NCBI GenBank assembly: GCA_963664945.1
Contig: OY761822.1
Coordinates: 4,216,001 to 4,280,000 of the forward strand
Direction of reading: 5' to 3'
DNA: 64,000 nt
DNA from: UBA6522 sp963664945
GTDB taxonomy: Bacteria > Pseudomonadota > Gammaproteobacteria > Steroidobacterales > Rariloculaceae
Of the stretch, positions 1-8,961 are shown one piece after another; the stretch's first letter is position 1; each line of letters begins with the position of its first letter. The notes beneath the pieces are model-generated. The model saw nothing but the letters and a program-made list of their open reading frames with translations, ran no database searches and was not told the DNA's origin. The position numbers and the translations under genes were made by a program.

Positions 1-410
1 TCCGGCGCACGCGCCGCAGCCATCTCGGCCAACTGTGAGCGCCAGTTCGCCAGATCGTCAACGCTGACGGTCTTGCCGTTGGAATCGTGAAGATAGGTGG
101 CCAATGCCAGCAAGTCCTCCGCCTGCGGATTCAGTTCCGTCACGATGACCGCCATCTGCGGGTTGGAATCGAGCTGGACCTGGATGTCCATCGGCGTCGG
201 GCCGTGCTGCAGCGATGGGCCGATCAGGCCCTGGGCGTCCTCGCCGTGGCATATCCAGCAGGACACGCGCTCGAAGAAAAGCGCCTGCCCCCTGCTTGCG
301 AGTTCGGAAATTTCGTCCTGGGCGCCGACGCTCGCAGGACCGCTCATCGCCAGAACCAGCAGACAGGCCAATGCTGGCGGTTGGCAACCTTTCGAGAGAT
401 TTACACGCAT
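1..410 (-). CDS. Secreted cytochrome c-type protein, 3' end beyond the window
   Basis: The gene starts with ATG at 410 and runs leftward off the window, so only about 136 N-terminal residues are visible. An N-terminal signal peptide (hydrophobic stretch ending near SVGAQD) is followed by one c-type heme motif, CWICH, at about residues 50-54. Downstream text such as GLIGPSLQHGPTPMDIQ and LNPQAEDLLALATYL is the distal-ligand half of a small class I cytochrome c. The first 100 residues closely match the gene at 23797-25713, which continues into a beta-propeller, so this may be the start of a paralogue with the same architecture. That extension is inference because the rest is not visible. It lies downstream of the sulfatase gene on the same strand, separated by a strong hairpin. 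Confidence 0.8.
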   Translation of the reverse strand, partial: MRVNLSKGCQPPALACLLVLAMSGPASVGAQDEISELASRGQALFFERVSCWICHGEDAQGLIGPSLQHGPTPMDIQVQLDSNPQMAVIVTELNPQAEDLLALATYLHDSNGKTVSVDDLANWRSQLAEMAAARAP

Positions 411-533
411 TGAGACTCTCCGCGAGGTTCGGTCGGTACACGATACAGCAACGAGCATTCCGGGAGTAGAATCGCTGAAACGGCAGCCGTCCGATAAAGG
501 TCCAGATGACAGCACTCGTGTAGCGATCCAGGG

Positions 534-579
534 GCTTGCGCCGTAGGAATTCACGGCTGCAAATTCCTACGGCGCAAGC
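534..579. repeat. Perfect 18-bp inverted repeat with a 10-nt loop
   Basis: The arms 534-551 and 562-579 are perfect reverse complements (left arm gcttgcgccgtaggaatt). They lie in the 188-bp gap between the sulfatase stop (599) and the cytochrome start (410), both on the minus strand. There is no T tract, so a classical intrinsic terminator is not clear. It could stabilise or attenuate the transcript between the two genes, or be a dispersed palindromic (REP-like) element. I saw no second copy in this window. Confidence 0.7.
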
Positions 580-598
580 TCCCAAACCTGACCTGGTT

Positions 599-2056
599 TC
601 ACGGCAGGTAGCGCCCGGCTGACGCCGAACTGGCCCTTAACGCGCCAATCTGCTCGCTGAGCAGCCGGTATTGTGCCTGCTGCTCCGGGGACAGTTGCCC
701 GTCAAGGATATTCTGCAGCTCGAAAGGGTCCTCGGCGAGGTCGTAGAACTCCTCGGCCCCCTGGCGGCGCAGCAGCTTGTAACGGTCGTTGCGCATGGCG
801 TAGTCCGCATCCGCAATGCCCGCAAAGCTTCCGGGGAATACGTCTGCATAAACCCAGTCACGCCGGGAGGGCGCATCCGGTTCGGCGAGGTACGGGAAAA
901 AGCTCACTGAATCCTGACCAATGTCCTGTGGAACCGCTTCGGTGGCGTCCACGCCGGTCATATCGAGAATCGTCGCAAAGAGATCCACCGAATTGATCAA
1001 AGGCTCCGACACGCTGCCCCTTTCGACACCTGGGCCCGACACGATCAGGGGAACGTTGACGCCACCCTGGTAAACCGTCCCCTTGGCGCGCCCCGCCTGG
1101 AAGGGCGCCGCGACCGAGCCGCTTGATGTGCCGTTGTCGCCGATGAATACCACGTAGGTATTTTCGCGCACCTCGGGCGTCATGGAATCCAGGACCCGGC
1201 TAATGGAGGTATCCATCGCCTCGATCATCGCGTGGAAGTACCGAATGGGATTTTCGCTGGTATCCGCCGTCGGGCTCAGGTCGGAATAGTCCGATTGCAG
1301 GAGTTCCTGCGGCGGCAGGTGCAGCGGTGTGTGGGGCAGGATGAAGCTCAGCCACATGAACCAGGGCTCGTCGCCCTGCTCCCGGATCCAGTGGATGGCC
1401 GTGTCAGTGCGATCGACAGCCCCGTAATCGGTTGTCCTGACGACCTCGCCGTTGAGGTTCTTTCGCCAGGTAAAGAACGAGTCTTCACCGTGCATGATCA
1501 CGGAGTAGAAATCGATGCCGGCCCGCCTCGGGTGTTCCAGCCAACCGTTATCGGCGTCGGCCATGTGCCACTTGCCGATCGCCGCCGTGCGATAGGCACC
1601 GCCGGTGCCGGCATCCAGCGCTTGCGGAAGCATGAATTCGCCACTACGCAGCCCGCGGCTGATCGGACTCTCCACGCGGCGCCCCATGCCCTGCGGCTCA
1701 TAGGGCGCGCCGGCCGGCTTCGCCAGCGGCGGCGGCAAGGGACCCGATCCGCCGCCGTCGGCGTGGGGTGCAACCGGACGGCCGACCCCGGTCCGAAACC
1801 CGTAGCGCCCGGTCATGATCGTTGCGCGAGTGGGCGAGCAAACGGGCTGTGACCAGAAGTTCGTGAATACCACGCCCTGCTGTGCGAGTTCTTCCAGCGC
1901 CGCGGTCGTCGGCGCCGTCTCGCCCAGGCCATAGACCGAAAGTGCCTCCACTCCCATGTCGTCGGCAAGAATCAATAGTACGTTCGGAGCTGCGTCTGCA
2001 ATGCGGCCGAATGCCGCAAACACGAATACAATTGTCAATCCGGCAAATTTACTCAT
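599..2056 (-). CDS. Secreted sulfatase (arylsulfatase A family)
   Basis: This encodes 485 residues, starting at ATG 2056 behind a G-rich ribosome-binding tract, with a signal peptide of about 22 residues. The mature protein begins APNVLLILADDMG, the metal-binding aspartate pair of the alkaline-phosphatase/sulfatase fold. The key motif VCSPTRATIMTGRYG contains C-S-P-T-R, the cysteine that sulfatase-maturing enzymes convert to formylglycine. Further landmarks are GKWHMAD, PHTPLHLPP and FIGDNGTSSG, the usual metal and substrate positions. Family knowledge: these enzymes hydrolyse sulfate esters on polysaccharides or small molecules in the periplasm or outside the cell. The specific substrate cannot be read here. 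It is divergent to the DUF6152 gene run that starts at 2221. Confidence 0.93.
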   Translation of the reverse strand: MSKFAGLTIVFVFAAFGRIADAAPNVLLILADDMGVEALSVYGLGETAPTTAALEELAQQGVVFTNFWSQPVCSPTRATIMTGRYGFRTGVGRPVAPHADGGGSGPLPPPLAKPAGAPYEPQGMGRRVESPISRGLRSGEFMLPQALDAGTGGAYRTAAIGKWHMADADNGWLEHPRRAGIDFYSVIMHGEDSFFTWRKNLNGEVVRTTDYGAVDRTDTAIHWIREQGDEPWFMWLSFILPHTPLHLPPQELLQSDYSDLSPTADTSENPIRYFHAMIEAMDTSISRVLDSMTPEVRENTYVVFIGDNGTSSGSVAAPFQAGRAKGTVYQGGVNVPLIVSGPGVERGSVSEPLINSVDLFATILDMTGVDATEAVPQDIGQDSVSFFPYLAEPDAPSRRDWVYADVFPGSFAGIADADYAMRNDRYKLLRRQGAEEFYDLAEDPFELQNILDGQLSPEQQAQYRLLSEQIGALRASSASAGRYLP

Positions 2057-2220
2057 CGCCCCCCCCTTTTTGGCCCAACGTCCGACAGGCCTGATGATCG
2101 ATTCTATCGCGACTTTTCGTCGTATCAGTCAAGCGTGTCTTGTGATGACATGTGCGCCTTATCGATTCACCTGGCGCCACGCACAGTGATAATCTATTGC
2201 TGAGACCGACACATATGCAC

Positions 2221-2988
2221 ATGAAAACCAGAATACTCTCCGGACCGATCGTATTTTGCTTGCTTGGACAGATCGCCGGCGCCCAGGCGCCCGTGGACGT
2301 CCCCGACCTGAGCGGCATGTGGAGCGACCCGCCCGCCCGGGCCGAGGACGCCTTCTGCCACGTAGGCTGCACGGTTGCGGCGCGGGACTATCTCACCCAA
2401 CTGCTGGACGATCCGGACAACTTCGATCGCTCCTACGCTGAGCTGCGGCAGGAAGCGCAGCGGTTCAACTCGAGCGAACTGATACCCGATCACCTGACTC
2501 CCGAGGCGCTGGAGAACTACCCATTCAACCCGGCCACCGATCCGTCCCTGACCCAATGCGAACCGTGGGGATTCACGCGCCAGATCCTGTCACCCCATGC
2601 CATGGAACTGCAGCAGTTCGATGACCGTGTCACGCTCTACTATTCCGAGTGGACCGCGCGAAGAACCATCTATCTGGACGGCAGGAGCCTGCCGGAAGAC
2701 CCGGAGCATACCCTGCTGGGGTACTCGGTCGGACACTACGAAGACAATGCATTGATCGTGGAAACGATCGGGGTCACCGCGAACCATTCAAACGCGCGAT
2801 TCGCCCACAGCGATCAACTGACGGCCATCGAGCGCTACACGAGATCCGCCGACGGCAACCGGCTTGAGTTGGAGGTGGCGTTTCAGGATCCGGTGAATCT
2901 GAGCAAGCCACTGGTGATGGCCCGCGCGTGGGCATGGGCGCCCGGCGAAGAGATCTATCCCTATGAATCCTGCGTGATTCCGGAATAG
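2221..2988 (+). CDS. Secreted protein of the DUF6152-partner family (unknown function)
   Basis: This is 256 residues from ATG 2221, chosen because a clean signal peptide (MKTRILSGPIVFCLLGQIAG) follows. An in-frame ATG also lies two codons upstream. The mature part begins with the DLSGMW signature, then has a CEPWGFTRQIL segment, a TIYLDGRSLPEDPEHTLLG segment and a GHYEDNALIVETIG segment. These conserved blocks recur in the gene at 4014 and in the C-terminal halves of four larger proteins in this window (7936, 10807, 13705, 15926), where they are fused to DUF6152. I do not know a biochemical function for the family. The stop codon is 2 nt before the DUF6152 gene at 2991, so the two are very probably co-transcribed. 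Confidence 0.8.
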   Translation: MKTRILSGPIVFCLLGQIAGAQAPVDVPDLSGMWSDPPARAEDAFCHVGCTVAARDYLTQLLDDPDNFDRSYAELRQEAQRFNSSELIPDHLTPEALENYPFNPATDPSLTQCEPWGFTRQILSPHAMELQQFDDRVTLYYSEWTARRTIYLDGRSLPEDPEHTLLGYSVGHYEDNALIVETIGVTANHSNARFAHSDQLTAIERYTRSADGNRLELEVAFQDPVNLSKPLVMARAWAWAPGEEIYPYESCVIPE

Positions 2989-2990
2989 CG

Positions 2991-3482
2991 ATGTTCGGAC
3001 GATCGGGCAATACGCAATCCGCCACGCGCGCTGTCGCGTCATTGACCAATTCGCAATCCACCACGCTTGCTGTCGCGTTAATTGCGATTGCGCCGCTGGT
3101 TGCGCAAGCCCACCATGCCTACCGTGCTGTCTACGATTTCAACAGAACTGAAACTCTCGTTGGCGAAGTCGTCAGGCTTGAACTGGTGAATCCGCACGCC
3201 CGACTGTTTGTCAATGTGGCCAATGAGAATGGCGACATCGTGGAATGGATGATCGAGGGACCGGGCAAACTCTCACTGGCGCGCCGCGGTTGGACTGACG
3301 ACATGTTTGCAGACGGAGAAACGATTACCGCCGTCGGCAACCCCGCAACCGCGGGCCACAATGCGATCTGGCTTGAGAGGCTCGTCAGGTCGGACGGCAC
3401 AGAGATCATCGATCCATTGATTGCCGATGCGCTTGCCATCGAAGAACAGCGCCGCGAGCGTATTCGCCGGGCGAACCAGTAG
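2991..3482 (+). CDS. DUF6152 family secreted protein
   Basis: 163 residues. After an N-terminal hydrophobic segment the mature protein starts with the AHHAYRAVYDF block and continues with LVGEVVRLELVNPHARL, VEWMIEGPGKLSLARRGW and GETITAVGNPA. That is the full DUF6152 pattern: HH near the mature N-terminus, then an NPH motif. DUF6152 is a small beta-rich domain of unknown function; the conserved histidines would fit metal binding, but that is inference. The N-terminus contains a 39-bp tandem duplication ahead of the signal peptide core. The gene starts 2 nt after the preceding stop, suggesting translational coupling. It resembles the gene at 4899 most closely. Confidence 0.87.
   Translation: MFGRSGNTQSATRAVASLTNSQSTTLAVALIAIAPLVAQAHHAYRAVYDFNRTETLVGEVVRLELVNPHARLFVNVANENGDIVEWMIEGPGKLSLARRGWTDDMFADGETITAVGNPATAGHNAIWLERLVRSDGTEIIDPLIADALAIEEQRRERIRRANQ
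3013..3090 (+). repeat. 39-bp imperfect tandem duplication inside a signal-peptide region
   Basis: Units 3013-3051 and 3052-3090 share the frame cgcaatccNccacgc...gctgtcgcgt with a few substitutions. The period is 13 codons, so the reading frame is kept (QSATRAVASLTNS then QSTTLAVALIAIA). The first copy has lost hydrophobicity and lengthens the n-region; the second forms the signal peptide core. Confidence 0.75.
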
Positions 3483-3588
3483 CGGATGACGCCACCCGCC
3501 GGCGGCCCTACAATAGGAGAATCGCCAGGCGCACCGGAACGTCGGAGTCGTTGTCCGAAGCGCCGCAGATACAGGAGTACTGACAGAC

Positions 3589-3966
3589 ATGAAAACCAAG
3601 TTTCTGTTCCTCTTGACGACCGCGTTCCTGCTCGGCGCTTCAGCGTTCGGCCATCACGGCAGGGCGTCGTATTCCCAGGACATCATCTCGCTTGAGGCCA
3701 CCGTGACGGAGTTTCGTTTCGTGAATCCGCACGTGCAGGTCTATTTCGACATCACCACCGAGGCGGGCGAGATCGAGCAATGGCAGGGTGAACTCACCGC
3801 GCCGAACAAGCTGGCCAGAGGCGGCTGGACCAAGACCACGCTGCAGCCGGGCGACCATATCCGCATCACGGGTCGTGCGGCCCGAAATGACGGCCATTCC
3901 GTAGCGATCAACGAGATCATCATGCCCGACGGCGAAGCGATCCCGTTGTGGGAAGTGCTGGACTAG
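3589..3966 (+). CDS. DUF6152 family secreted protein (short form)
   Basis: 125 residues. ATG 3589 is preceded by AGGAG about 10 nt upstream. A signal peptide (MKTKFLFLLTTAFLLGASAF) is followed directly by GHHGRASYSQD, then VTEFRFVNPHVQVYF, IEQWQGELTAPNKLARGGW and LQPGDHIRITGRA. The HH, NPH and GGW positions match the other DUF6152 proteins here, so this is a complete single-domain member. It lies in a same-strand run from 2221 to 5357, with a 106-nt gap before it and 47 nt before the next start. The run has two DUF6152-partner genes and three DUF6152 genes. Confidence 0.88.
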   Translation: MKTKFLFLLTTAFLLGASAFGHHGRASYSQDIISLEATVTEFRFVNPHVQVYFDITTEAGEIEQWQGELTAPNKLARGGWTKTTLQPGDHIRITGRAARNDGHSVAINEIIMPDGEAIPLWEVLD

Positions 3967-4013
3967 ACCGCACGAACCCTCTATCGATGGCGATTCAGAC
4001 AGGAGGTGACGGC

Positions 4014-4808
4014 ATGGGCCGCGCAAGCTTTGCAATCCTCGCTCTTACCATGACACTCGGGTTCTCCGGAACCGCGCTGGCGCAATTTGGGACCGGCAGT
4101 CCGACGGATCCGCAACCGCTGGTCGAGGGACCGGCGCCGGCGCGCGACCTCACCGGAGTCTGGACGCGGATCCGCCCGGAGGGGACGTTCCGAAGCGGCG
4201 CAACCTGGACTCCAGAGCCACCAAGTCTGACAGCGTGGGGCGAGGAACGTTTCGCCACCGCGAGGGACTCCAACGCCGGCGGCTTTTCTCTCGCGGAAAC
4301 CAACGATCCGGTATTGACCCGGTGCTACCCGCCCGGCGTTCCGAGGGTGTACTTCCACCCCTACCCGTTCGAAGTCGTCTATACGGATACGCAGATGATC
4401 ATGCTCTATGAGTACGATCACACGATCCGCCGCATATTCACGGACGGTCGGGAGAACCCCGAAGACCCGGTGTTGCTCTGGCTGGGTAATTCGGTCGGCC
4501 ACTGGGAAGACGACACGACGTTCGTCATCACCACGGTCGGCATCGACGAGCGTACCTGGCTCGACCGTTCCGGCTACCAGCACAGCGACCAGTTGAGGGT
4601 CACCGAGGTATTCCGCCGGGTCAGCAACCTGAATCTCGAAATCGACATCACAATGGAAGACCCGGTCGCGTTGGCCGAACCGTGGGTGGCGGAGACCCTT
4701 TACTACCGCCTGGCGCCCGCCCATTGGGAACTCAGCGAGATCAGTTGCTCGGGGGATTACCTGGACTTCGGCGAGTTCGAGAGTTTTCTGGAAGAAGGCG
4801 AAGACTAA
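4014..4808 (+). CDS. Secreted protein of the DUF6152-partner family (unknown function)
   Basis: 264 residues. ATG 4014 has an excellent AGGAGGTG ribosome-binding site 7 nt upstream and a signal peptide ending at ALAQFG, so it is preferred over upstream in-frame starts. The mature protein shows DLTGVW, then CYPPGVPRVYFHPYPFE, TIRRIFTDGRENPEDP, GNSVGHWEDDTTFVITTVG and HSDQLRVTEVFRR. These blocks match the gene at 2221 and the C-terminal halves of the fused DUF6152 proteins. Function is unknown. The recurring FTDGR...GxSxGxWExDTxxV pattern suggests a compact beta-rich fold with conserved acidic residues. Confidence 0.82.
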   Translation: MGRASFAILALTMTLGFSGTALAQFGTGSPTDPQPLVEGPAPARDLTGVWTRIRPEGTFRSGATWTPEPPSLTAWGEERFATARDSNAGGFSLAETNDPVLTRCYPPGVPRVYFHPYPFEVVYTDTQMIMLYEYDHTIRRIFTDGRENPEDPVLLWLGNSVGHWEDDTTFVITTVGIDERTWLDRSGYQHSDQLRVTEVFRRVSNLNLEIDITMEDPVALAEPWVAETLYYRLAPAHWELSEISCSGDYLDFGEFESFLEEGED

Positions 4809-4898
4809 CAGCCCGAGGAGAAGTTCTACCCCTGAGACGCGTTCGACAGTCGCGGAGTCTACCCTGCGACGCATGCGTCATACGCGTAGAGCAAAACC

Positions 4899-5357
4899 AT
4901 GACGCCCAATCGCTTTTCCCGTCCGTTCCCGGCCGTGATTGCCGCCATCGCCGCGGCCACGGCACCGTTGGGTACAGTGGCTCACCACGCCTCCGGCGCA
5001 GTCTACGATTCCTCGGCGACTACGGTCATCGAAGGTGAATTTACCGGCCTCGAATTGGTCAATCCGCACACCTGGGTCCGTATCAGCGTGGCGGATGAAA
5101 GCGGTGAGGCGGAAGAATGGACGATCGAGGCGCCCGGCAAACTCTCGCTGGCGCGCCGCGGCTGGACGGACACGCTGTTTTCCCCGGGCGAGACGCTGAC
5201 CGCCGTCGGCCATCCGGCGTGGTCGGGCGGCAATGCCATGTGGCTGGTACGAATCGTCAAGCCCGACGGTACCGAATACTGGGATCCCGCTGAAGAAGAC
5301 GCACTGGCCATCGAGGCCGAGCGGCGCGAGCGGGTCCGCAGGAGCACGCAGCAATAG
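4899..5357 (+). CDS. DUF6152 family secreted protein
   Basis: 152 residues from ATG 4899, with no strong ribosome-binding site. The signal peptide leads to AHHASGAVYDSSAT, then FTGLELVNPHTWVRI, EEWTIEAPGKLSLARRGW and GETLTAVGHPAWSGG. It is a near twin of the 2991 protein (shared APGKLSLARRGWTD-type core and an ALAIEAERRERVRR tail), so the two probably arose by duplication. It is the last gene of the 2221-5357 run and converges with the gene at 5468. Confidence 0.87.
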   Translation: MTPNRFSRPFPAVIAAIAAATAPLGTVAHHASGAVYDSSATTVIEGEFTGLELVNPHTWVRISVADESGEAEEWTIEAPGKLSLARRGWTDTLFSPGETLTAVGHPAWSGGNAMWLVRIVKPDGTEYWDPAEEDALAIEAERRERVRRSTQQ

Positions 5358-5467
5358 CCGGACTCAGCGCACTGCCGCGACGTACGTCCTTGCTTGCGCG
5401 TTTGTAATCGCCATTGCGGCGCAGATCATTTGATTGTGGTCGACGGGAACGTTCTGCGCGAGGATTC

Positions 5468-6256
5468 CTAATCGATCGCAAAGCAGTAGAACATCCCCAC
5501 CCCGTGCGTGATCGCCAGGGCAGTCTGGCTGCAGCCGCGCGTGCCATGGGATGAATTCCAGGAGCCGTCGCCGCCGCCGTTACGGTCGGGGAACCCGATC
5601 TGCGCATTCGGACGGCCCGGATACAGTCCCATGCCCATACCCATCCCGCCCGCGTTCAGGCCTTCCTCGGGATCGGCGTTGCTGGTCCAGTTGTTGCACG
5701 TGTAATCCAGCTCCGGGGGATAAGCCCGGCCGTCGGGCTGCGAGCCGGTCAGCATCTCGTGCCGGTTGGTGTAGGGCGTCGTCCTGACGTATTCCCAGAC
5801 GTCGTCCTCGGGATGCTTGTAGTCGTTCAACCCGGGAACGATCTGGCCTTTCTCGGTCAGGCCCGAACGCTTGTGAAGATTGTTGCCGAGCCGAGCAAGC
5901 TCCAGCGTGTCGCCATGCAGGTGTGCGACATCGCGGGCGATCATCACGCCGTCGTAGTTGTACCACGGGCCCGTGCCGATGCGGTCGCGGGCGTTGATGG
6001 CCGGCTGGCCGGGGCGAGCCTGCGTGCTGAGATAGGCGTGCCAGGTCCTGTCTCCGGCGCCGACGGCTTCGGCGAGATTCTGGCAGTGCGCATCGGCGCC
6101 GGCCAGTCCGCCCAGATCCCCGCCGTTGCCGATGTACTCGCTGGTGACGAAGAACGTCATCGGGGTGCCGCCCGGCATTCCGTGCTGCGCCAACGTCGCT
6201 GCAGGAACCGCGATTGCCAGCAGTGCGACGGGACCAGGGATTCTCAGATAATTCAT
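5468..6256 (-). CDS. Secreted lectin/endostatin-fold-like protein
   Basis: 262 residues. ATG 6256 is preceded by AGGAGGT, which decides it over an upstream in-frame ATG. A signal peptide ends near TLAQHG. The mature region FFVTSEYIGNGGDLGGLAGA, ADAHCQNLAEAVGAGDRTW and HAYLST is the opening of the collagen-XV/endostatin-like C-type-lectin fold found in bacterial exported proteins. The C-terminal half has CNNWTS, a glycine/methionine-rich loop (NAGGMGMGMGLYPG) and a closing pair of cysteines (RGCSQTALAI, FYCFAID), as expected for lectin-type disulfides. A binding role is inferred; no catalytic motif is visible. It is flanked by the DUF6152 run and a metallophosphatase. Confidence 0.7.
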   Translation of the reverse strand: MNYLRIPGPVALLAIAVPAATLAQHGMPGGTPMTFFVTSEYIGNGGDLGGLAGADAHCQNLAEAVGAGDRTWHAYLSTQARPGQPAINARDRIGTGPWYNYDGVMIARDVAHLHGDTLELARLGNNLHKRSGLTEKGQIVPGLNDYKHPEDDVWEYVRTTPYTNRHEMLTGSQPDGRAYPPELDYTCNNWTSNADPEEGLNAGGMGMGMGLYPGRPNAQIGFPDRNGGGDGSWNSSHGTRGCSQTALAITHGVGMFYCFAID

Positions 6257-6320
6257 GTTGACCTCCTGTCGTGAAGGCAGCGTCCGTATCGTGCGGGACA
6301 AGCCACTGGTGGCGGAACCA

Positions 6321-7847
6321 CTAGGGCGTGGCCCGTATGGTGTAGCTGTCGGCCACCATGCCGTCCCGGTGCGTCTCGTCTTCTTCGCCGGGCAGGTACG
6401 TCTGGACGTAATCCACGTTCACCTCTTCCGGCGACACGCTCACCCGAAGGTAGCCGCTGCCACCCAGCACGGTGCCGTGATTGTAATTGAAGTTCCTGGC
6501 TGAATTGCTCGCATCGTACAGTCCGTTGCGCGCCGGGACGGGCCCTGTCTGGTAAACGATGCCGTCGAGATCCTGCTTGGCGTAGAGGTGATCGTGTCCC
6601 TGGAAAAAGATTGTCGCATCGTGGGCAACCAACAACTGGTGAATCGGCATGGCCCAGCCCGGCCGAGCCTCATCGAATCCCCACGTGCCGTCCAGGTTGT
6701 AGCCTCCCATCTCGAGATACTTCACGGTTTCGATGCCGCCGCGCATCTGCCCCCGCATGTTGAGCCCGCCGATCAGGTTGTGGGCGAAGACGAACTTGAA
6801 CGTGGCCGTGCTGGCTTCAAGCGTCGCCTTGAGCCATTCGTACTGCGCTCGCCCCAGGGTCAGCCGCCAGTCTCCCGCCTGCTCCGGCGGTTCGGGCTCG
6901 TACCAGTACGGATCCAGCGCGATGAACAGCGCATCGCCCCAGTGAAACGCATACCAGGACTGGCGCAGCCCGACGAAGGGCTCCTCCCGGTCATCGCCCG
7001 AATAGAATTCGTTCGGCTCCGGGTTGGGGAAATACGCCTTGCGCCCCAACGTTCCGAGTACCGCAATATTCTTCGCGGTTCCGTCCAGATGCCGGCCCCA
7101 TTCGCCTTCATGGTTGCCGTTGACCAGAAACAAGGGCACCGAGTGGTTGATCAGGTCGAAATAGGAACGCAGAAGCTGAACGCGGCCTTCGATCTGCTCC
7201 GCCGTGATCGGCCCAAGCCGCAGGTACCGGTCGATGAAGAACGTGTCGCCCAGATCGAGCATGAAATCGGGATTGTCCGCGAGCATCTTCGCGAGGCTCA
7301 ACTTGAAGGCTTCCGGGTCGTTCGTCTCCATCATGTGCGGGTCGAACTCCACGACGAAGGTGAACGTGCCGCCAGGTGGCCGCGCCGTGTGGAAGGTGCG
7401 CTCAGGACGCTCGGCGAAGCGCTCCGTGCCCGGTTCCCTGTAGCGCATGCGGTAGTAGTAGCGCGTGTTCGGCTCAAGGCCCTCGATGAGTACGTTCACG
7501 GGCTCGCCCGCTGGAAGCTGGACGGAAGCCGTCATGCCATCGAAAGACCCGGGTTCGGTACCGTATTCGTAGTACGCCTCCAGATCACCCAAAGCGGCCG
7601 CGTTGACCGTCACGGCGGTTGCTGTCGGGCGCCCCAGCAATTCCTGGGCAACGAAGAGCGGGTCGTTCGTGCCCCGCGGATGATCGGTGTACATGACGGT
7701 CGACCTTGCAGTCTGCACGACCTCTTCGAGCTCAGTCACGGCTTCTTCAAAGGCAAAGCTGCGGGGATCCCTGTACTGCTCCTGGGCGACCGCTACCGCC
7801 GCCCAGAACGACACTGCTCCGAGTAAACAACGAATGAATATGGTCAC
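6321..7847 (-). CDS. Purple-acid-phosphatase-like metallophosphoesterase, copy A
   Basis: 508 residues from GTG 7847, chosen because AGGGAG lies just upstream and the signal peptide follows; a longer frame opens at 7895. An Fn3-like N-terminal domain (LLGRPTATAVTVNAAALGD, YYRMRYREPGTERF) precedes a calcineurin-type phosphoesterase. Metal-site motifs appear in order: FDPHMM, DLGDTFF, NGNHEGE, FAHNLIGG and QGHDHLYAK. The protein is exported. Family knowledge supports a dinuclear-metal phosphomonoesterase or phosphodiesterase; the substrate is unknown. It lies downstream of the DUF6152 fusion gene at 7936 on the same strand (88 nt), forming one of four phosphatase/DUF6152 pairs in the window. 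Confidence 0.9.
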   Translation of the reverse strand: MTIFIRCLLGAVSFWAAVAVAQEQYRDPRSFAFEEAVTELEEVVQTARSTVMYTDHPRGTNDPLFVAQELLGRPTATAVTVNAAALGDLEAYYEYGTEPGSFDGMTASVQLPAGEPVNVLIEGLEPNTRYYYRMRYREPGTERFAERPERTFHTARPPGGTFTFVVEFDPHMMETNDPEAFKLSLAKMLADNPDFMLDLGDTFFIDRYLRLGPITAEQIEGRVQLLRSYFDLINHSVPLFLVNGNHEGEWGRHLDGTAKNIAVLGTLGRKAYFPNPEPNEFYSGDDREEPFVGLRQSWYAFHWGDALFIALDPYWYEPEPPEQAGDWRLTLGRAQYEWLKATLEASTATFKFVFAHNLIGGLNMRGQMRGGIETVKYLEMGGYNLDGTWGFDEARPGWAMPIHQLLVAHDATIFFQGHDHLYAKQDLDGIVYQTGPVPARNGLYDASNSARNFNYNHGTVLGGSGYLRVSVSPEEVNVDYVQTYLPGEEDETHRDGMVADSYTIRATP

Positions 7848-7935
7848 TTCACGACTCCCTGCAATTGCACCGTTTCCATGTACACACTCCACCACACAAG
7901 TCGATTAGCCGAAGACACCCGATCAGACCGGGCTG

Positions 7936-8961
7936 CTAGCCCGGATCCGGCTCCCGCATGAAGCGCGTGGCTTGCCGTGGGTCGCAGCCAAACGGAGTGA
8001 AGTCCAGGTCCGGCGCATGGTTCCATTCCAACGTGCCCGCGAAGGGTTCCGCCAGGAACTCCGGGTCTTCCAGTGTAAATTCAATTGAAATTCGAGTTCC
8101 GTCCTCGCTCAGCGCGTACCTTTCCACCAGGTGTTTGTCGGCGCCCGAGGGGAGACCAGATCCAGGAAACGTGGATCGGTGGTCCGCGAACAGCGTGGTG
8201 TCCACGACAAGCACGTTGTCGGCCTCCCAGCGGCCGATGGAATGGCCCTGGACAGTCCGTTCACCGGACGCGGGGTGGCTCCTTCCATCCGTGTACACAA
8301 CGCGCTCCACACCGTAGAACTCCAGGCGGAATATCACCCGGTCGTCGAGGACTTCGATCTCATTGACGTACTGGGGCAGACCAACGACGACCGGCGATGG
8401 GTAAGGAATACACCGGGCCATGGGATTCTCCGTGCGAATATCGTACGCGGCCTTTGCGGCGGCGCCCTTCTCCGTCACTGCTATCCCAGGCACTATTGCA
8501 TTGAGTCGGGCAAAAGTCTCGAAGCGCTGCTCCCAGTAGCCGTCCAGGCTCGTCGCCGCGGAGTCGGGCCGCACTCCTCCCGGTAGCCCGGCGGTGGGGC
8601 TCAATATGCTGCCGTCCGCTTTCTCGATCTCGATCAGCAACCCGTGGGCTCGCTCCGATACCCGGTCGGGATGGGCTCTTGCCGAAACCCGGTCTCCGGG
8701 CCGTAGCGACTCGCGCGTCCACCCGTTGCGCAACAGGATCGGTGTTGCATCGGTCTCCAGTTGCCACTCGACCGCATCGCCCGTCGGGCCGACCCCCTCG
8801 ACGAAAACATAGACGTGCGGGTTGCTCCAGTCGAAACGACTGATCGTCCCCTGAATACTGACCACGCTGTCCTGATCGAAGATGATCGGGGCATGGTGTC
8901 CTGAGGCTGTCGACGCGCCGACTGCGCACGCGACGCCAATCAACAGATCAATTCTGGTCAC
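7936..8961 (-). CDS. Secreted DUF6152 plus partner-domain fusion protein, copy A
   Basis: 341 residues. A signal peptide is followed by SGHHAPIIFDQDS, then ISRFDWSNPHVYVFVEG and GDAVEWQLETD, the DUF6152 domain (to about residue 115). After a short linker the C-terminal region has SLDGYWEQRF, CIPYPSPVVVGLPQY, ERVVYTDGRSHPASG, GRWEADNVLVVDTTLF and HLVERYALSEDG. These are the same blocks as the free-standing genes at 2221 and 4014. It therefore joins in one chain two domains that are separate neighbouring genes at 2221-5357, which suggests they work together. It is the first gene of the copy A pair, upstream of the phosphatase at 6321. Confidence 0.85.
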   Translation of the reverse strand: MTRIDLLIGVACAVGASTASGHHAPIIFDQDSVVSIQGTISRFDWSNPHVYVFVEGVGPTGDAVEWQLETDATPILLRNGWTRESLRPGDRVSARAHPDRVSERAHGLLIEIEKADGSILSPTAGLPGGVRPDSAATSLDGYWEQRFETFARLNAIVPGIAVTEKGAAAKAAYDIRTENPMARCIPYPSPVVVGLPQYVNEIEVLDDRVIFRLEFYGVERVVYTDGRSHPASGERTVQGHSIGRWEADNVLVVDTTLFADHRSTFPGSGLPSGADKHLVERYALSEDGTRISIEFTLEDPEFLAEPFAGTLEWNHAPDLDFTPFGCDPRQATRFMREPDPG

